Assembly: GCA_910584205.1 (NCBI GenBank)
Contig: CAJUAA010000004.1
Location: forward strand, 105,043-169,042
Length of the DNA stretch: 64,000 nt
Source: an uncultured Lachnospiraceae bacterium
Lineage (GTDB): Bacteria; Bacillota; Clostridia; Lachnospirales; Lachnospiraceae
Direction of reading: 5' to 3'
Both the position numbers and the translations under genes were made by a program. The notes beneath the pieces were generated by a model. It saw only the letters and a program-made list of their open reading frames with translations. It was not told the DNA's origin and searched no databases. Each line of letters begins with the position of its first letter. The first letter of the stretch is position 1. Positions 61,623-64,000 of this stretch are shown piece by piece.

Positions 61623-62093
61623 TTATGGATCAGTTTTAGAGAAGCAGACACTTCCGACATTCGGGTTGCCAACCAACGGCTTATAGTGTGCCCAGTATGT
61701 ATAAATGTCTGTCTTATCCTTTCTAAAGCTCATCAGCAGCGTATCATCTTTGGGTTTCAAATGATTTCCTTCTAATTCTTTGTCAAATACCAGACTGATC
61801 CATTCATCATTCCCATACACTTTTGCACGTAAATGATTATCTGTAGTCTGCCCACAGGCATCCAGATCTGCATAATATTCACCCGCCTCCTCATATATAG
61901 TCAATTTATAGTCTACCATCATATATGGTCCGTCCGGTACTTGAAAATCGTCATAAAACGCATAGTTCCCTACCCAGCCTTTCAACAAGTCTGTCTCTTC
62001 CTGCTTCGAACTACAGCCAGCCAGCAGGCAGAGAATGAAAACAGATACAATAAAATAAACTGTGCCCTTTTTATACTGATGGTATTTTTCCAA
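61623..62093 (-). CDS. DUF5991-like lipoprotein, immunity candidate
   Basis: I place the start at TTG (then EKYHQYKKGTVYF) because AAAGGAGAG lies six bases upstream. A longer frame from 62219 lacks a site and overlaps a toxin remnant. The signal segment ends in LLAGC (Cys27). The mature part has WVGNYAFYDDFQ...YMMVDYKLTIYEEAGEYYAD and LRAKVYGNDEWISLVFD, DTLLMSFRK, the pattern of DUF5991. Lipidation places it outside the membrane, the right place to block a wall-acting toxin such as the transglycosylase-like remnant just upstream. Confidence 0.75.
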   Translation of the reverse strand: MEKYHQYKKGTVYFIVSVFILCLLAGCSSKQEETDLLKGWVGNYAFYDDFQVPDGPYMMVDYKLTIYEEAGEYYADLDACGQTTDNHLRAKVYGNDEWISLVFDKELEGNHLKPKDDTLLMSFRKDKTDIYTYWAHYKPLVGNPNVGSVCFSKTDP

Positions 62094-62365
62094 ACTGCTC
62101 TCTCCTTTCAATAATGTGGTCTGCTGCTTCACCAACCTTGATTTTTCCATCTTTGTTGGTATCCAGGCCTTTATTGGCTTCATATCCTTCAGTTCCTCTC
62201 TGAAATACTGTATAATCATCTCCCTTACCTACTGCTGCCGGATTCAACGTAACCATATATATCACCTATGGTTTCTAATTTCCCTGCATAATCTTTATAA
62301 TATGCCAGAACATATTCCATTTGTTCGGCACCAGACATTTTACTCAGTTCTTCTGTTGTTGTTTA
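62071..62365 (-). pseudogene. frameshifted lytic-transglycosylase-like toxin tail
   Basis: Two adjacent frames join into one protein-like sequence. The first, in frame from a TAA at 62363, reads EELSKMSGAEQMEYVLAYYK ... GKLETIGDIY. The second reads MVTLNPAAVGKGDDYTVFQ ... GLDTNKDGKIKVGEAADHI. The combined pattern (a Y-x-K-P/D-Y-A-G helix, then V-Y-M-V-x-L-N/W-P-A-A-V-G-K and an EF-hand-like NKDGKI turn) resembles the C-terminal part of phage- and toxin-associated lytic transglycosylases. The junction falls in an AT dinucleotide run (62255-62262); loss of one AT explains the shift. No N-terminal catalytic part is left. Confidence 0.6.
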
Positions 62366-62512
62366 TAAAACTTCTTACTGCCCAGTATTGTAGAATAAAC
62401 AGTAAAATAACATTCCTGGCTCCTCATATCTTAGTGAGAAAAATATAAGTCTGTCTCAGACCGGTTTTATTTTATAAAACATATCTCCATTCTACTAACA
62501 ACTGCACTGTCT

Positions 62513-62971
62513 TCAATATTCTTCGTCTAACCAAGGTTTACTAATACTTTCACCCTTCTCGGAAACAACTCTCCATTTTGCTCTTTTGGCTTCAATAAAC
62601 ATCTTGCCTCCTGCTAAATATTCCGGAATATCCTCAGGATCAAACATCCTCAAATTTGTCCAGTAAATAAAATCCTTTGTTTTAATAAACTGGGCATAAA
62701 GGATGTCGGATGATGTCTCATCCATCATTGCAGCATGAAAATGTATATATCTCATTTCTTCGAAAACAACTTCAATTGCAAAGGGATTCTCATCCATTCT
62801 TTGAAATATTACATGTAACTCATTTTTCATATATTCGTGCCCTCTTAAATCTGAGTCCACATAATTTCCACTTTCATATCTGAAATTTACAATTTCAGCA
62901 TCCAGAAAATTTCCGTACCTCTTCTGAATATTCATAATATCCTGATCTGACTCAATTAAAATCCACTCCAA
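62513..62971 (-). CDS. uncharacterised cytosolic protein, immunity candidate of the Rhs tip
   Basis: The start TTG (EWILIESDQDIMNI) has GAGGTGAT six bases upstream; a GTG three codons earlier falls within that site. The 152 residues are acidic and soluble, with FRYESGNYVDSDLRGHEYM, FEEMRYIHFHAAMM and AKWRVVSEKGESISKPWL. Only 17 bp separate it from the ancestral stop of the Rhs tip at 62989, the usual toxin-immunity arrangement. No family is recognised. Confidence 0.72.
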   Translation of the reverse strand: MEWILIESDQDIMNIQKRYGNFLDAEIVNFRYESGNYVDSDLRGHEYMKNELHVIFQRMDENPFAIEVVFEEMRYIHFHAAMMDETSSDILYAQFIKTKDFIYWTNLRMFDPEDIPEYLAGGKMFIEAKRAKWRVVSEKGESISKPWLDEEY

Positions 62972-62988
62972 ATTTATCACCTCATTTT

Positions 62989-63146
62989 TTAATTAAAATA
63001 TTCCATTATCCATTGTGCTGTTACTTCAATTTGTCCTGTATCATCTTGAAGTTTGTCAAATGACCAGTTTACTTGAGATGGATTATTCGGATTAATATTC
63101 TTTTTCCACACCTTTACCCGATCAGCCGATATATCCAACAATTTTT
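62989..63146 (-). pseudogene. detached C-terminal coding part of the Rhs tip (-1 frame)
   Basis: Beyond the A5 run at 63142-63146, the -1 frame stays open to TAA at 62989. It encodes KLLDISADRVKVWKKNINPN through QVNWSFDKLQDDTGQIEVTA and ends IMEYFN. It has no start and fits as the last 50 or so residues of the toxin whose frame currently stops at 63114. Confidence 0.7.
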
Positions 63147-64000
63147 CTCCTCTGCTGTTAATGGCACTTCAGAGCCGGAACGTCCACCTTGAATCCTTCC
63201 TTTATAACTTAATCTGTCAAAATAATCTTCGCTTAGTTCTCTTTGATTATTAATATCAGCATTGTCAATATTATTAAAATCATTATCATGACTCGCCTGA
63301 TTTTCATCTTTGTTTTCTGCAATCTTCCTGTCACCCATGGAAGACATTTCTGTTCCCATGGACATAAGGATCGTTCCCAGAACATCTGAAGTGAGTCCTA
63401 TCGCTGTCAGAGCCAGACCGCCTGTTACCATAGCAGCACTGGTTAATATTCCTATTCCCGGAATTGCCAGTGCAAGCCCTGCACCCGGGCCGCTTCCAAA
63501 TATTGTCGACATCAACCCCAGTGAAGTAACGTAAGGGCTCCAGTATTTGAATCCGTTTCCAAGCCCGATAAATGCTTCTCCAAGAAATTTCAATACATGA
63601 CCGGACAAACCTCCCATCATTGCCGCAAGGTCTTTTCCAATGTCGAAACTTCCCTGTTTTCCTGTGATTGTTTCCCTCAACACCATCGGCAGGAATGTAC
63701 GGATCATCTCCAGACTGAATTCCAGTTTATTTACTTCGACCGTGCCGTCTTCTGATATCTGACAGCCGAACACCTTGAAACCAGACATCCCCAGCGGATC
63801 CCAGTACTTCAGCGGATTCCCATAGCAGTACTGATACCAGTTCCCTCCATCTTTCACCGGATCCATCGCCATCCACGTCCTTGTGGATGCGTCGTAGAAC
63901 CGGGCTTCGCAGAAGTAGATATCCAGCGTCGTATCGAAGATATGACCGGTATAGGTGGCGTATACGTAGTTGCCGTGGTCGTTATTCAGGAGCCTGTTCG
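63114..64000 (-). CDS. Rhs-family polymorphic toxin, C-terminal part (5' end outside window, tip frameshifted)
   Basis: The gene runs in from the right edge. Reading HGNYVYATYTGHIFDTT ... FYDASTRTWMAMDP ... YCYGNPLKYWDPLG identifies the Rhs repeat-associated core, after which the self-cleavage and variable tip begin. The tip has a glycine-rich hydrophobic stretch (LALAIPGIGILTSAAMVTGG), an Asn/Asp linker (DNDFNNIDNADINN), and FDRLSYKGRIQGGRSG. The present frame stops at 63114, soon after a run of five A; a -1 shift there restores about 50 more residues. The toxin activity is not recognised. Cognate immunity is probably the gene at 62513-62971. Confidence 0.85.
   Translation of the reverse strand, partial: NRLLNNDHGNYVYATYTGHIFDTTLDIYFCEARFYDASTRTWMAMDPVKDGGNWYQYCYGNPLKYWDPLGMSGFKVFGCQISEDGTVEVNKLEFSLEMIRTFLPMVLRETITGKQGSFDIGKDLAAMMGGLSGHVLKFLGEAFIGLGNGFKYWSPYVTSLGLMSTIFGSGPGAGLALAIPGIGILTSAAMVTGGLALTAIGLTSDVLGTILMSMGTEMSSMGDRKIAENKDENQASHDNDFNNIDNADINNQRELSEDYFDRLSYKGRIQGGRSGSEVPLTAEEKNCWIYRLIG

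Noticed and set aside
63142..63146. Programmed -1 frameshifting in the Rhs tip
   Set aside because: The A5 run does not give a canonical X-XXY-YYZ heptamer and I see no strong downstream stem; a simple indel is the better explanation.

Overview
The window looks like chromosome of a Lachnospiraceae-type member of the Clostridia (inferred from gene content and order, not from a marker search). Pointers are the radC-mreBCD-PBP2-minCDE-rodA-mgsA block, a HlyD-like adaptor beside ylmE-sepF, DUF4321 and DUF5688 proteins, a very long PBP2, Gram-positive style AGGAGG ribosome sites and TGnTATAAT promoters. Every gene I can support, including the tRNA, is on the minus strand, so transcription runs from high to low coordinates.

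From 1 to 47.6 kb the content is mostly housekeeping, in tightly packed operons. Read in the direction of transcription: efp; a membrane lipase; a DUF5688 protein; tRNA-Arg(CCG); an SH3 protein; an rluB/F-like gene, ligA, mscS, mutS, mutL, miaA and ynbB; an HI0933 flavoprotein, a GH25 lysozyme, NADAR and PH-domain proteins; a large flavoprotein, DUF4321, radC, mreB, mreC, mreD, PBP2, minC, minD, minE, rodA, mgsA and a D,D-carboxypeptidase. Next come a small P-loop protein, the HlyD-like adaptor, ylmE, sepF, aroB, lspA and rluD. A TIR/coiled-coil/Sel1-repeat protein with 19 repeats sits 33 bp behind rluD. cstA with a small partner gene, an HPr-like protein, spoIIIE, a zinc-ribbon/chitobiase-C protein and a partial nfnA follow.

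From 47.7 to 64 kb base composition and coding style change: the DNA is AT-richer and the genes are uncharacterised. The centrepiece is a compact four-gene operon (57.1 to 49.2 kb). It encodes a GHKL-type ATPase protein (713 aa), a 1397-aa protein with phosphoribosyltransferase-like motifs and a C-terminal GHKL-like ATPase domain, a REC-like single-domain protein, and a DUF2971 protein. Four GCAAAATA-like direct repeats lie just upstream of it. I recognise no characterised system with this composition, and it is the best candidate here for an undescribed signalling or conflict module.

From 57.2 to 64 kb lies the 3' end of an Rhs polymorphic-toxin gene, whose tip is frameshifted in an A5 run. 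It is followed by a string of orphan immunity-like genes (two lipoproteins, membrane proteins, small cytosolic proteins) and decayed toxin tails, including a frameshifted lytic-transglycosylase-like tail just upstream of a DUF5991 lipoprotein. I found no integrase, transposase, CRISPR array, rRNA or complete prophage.
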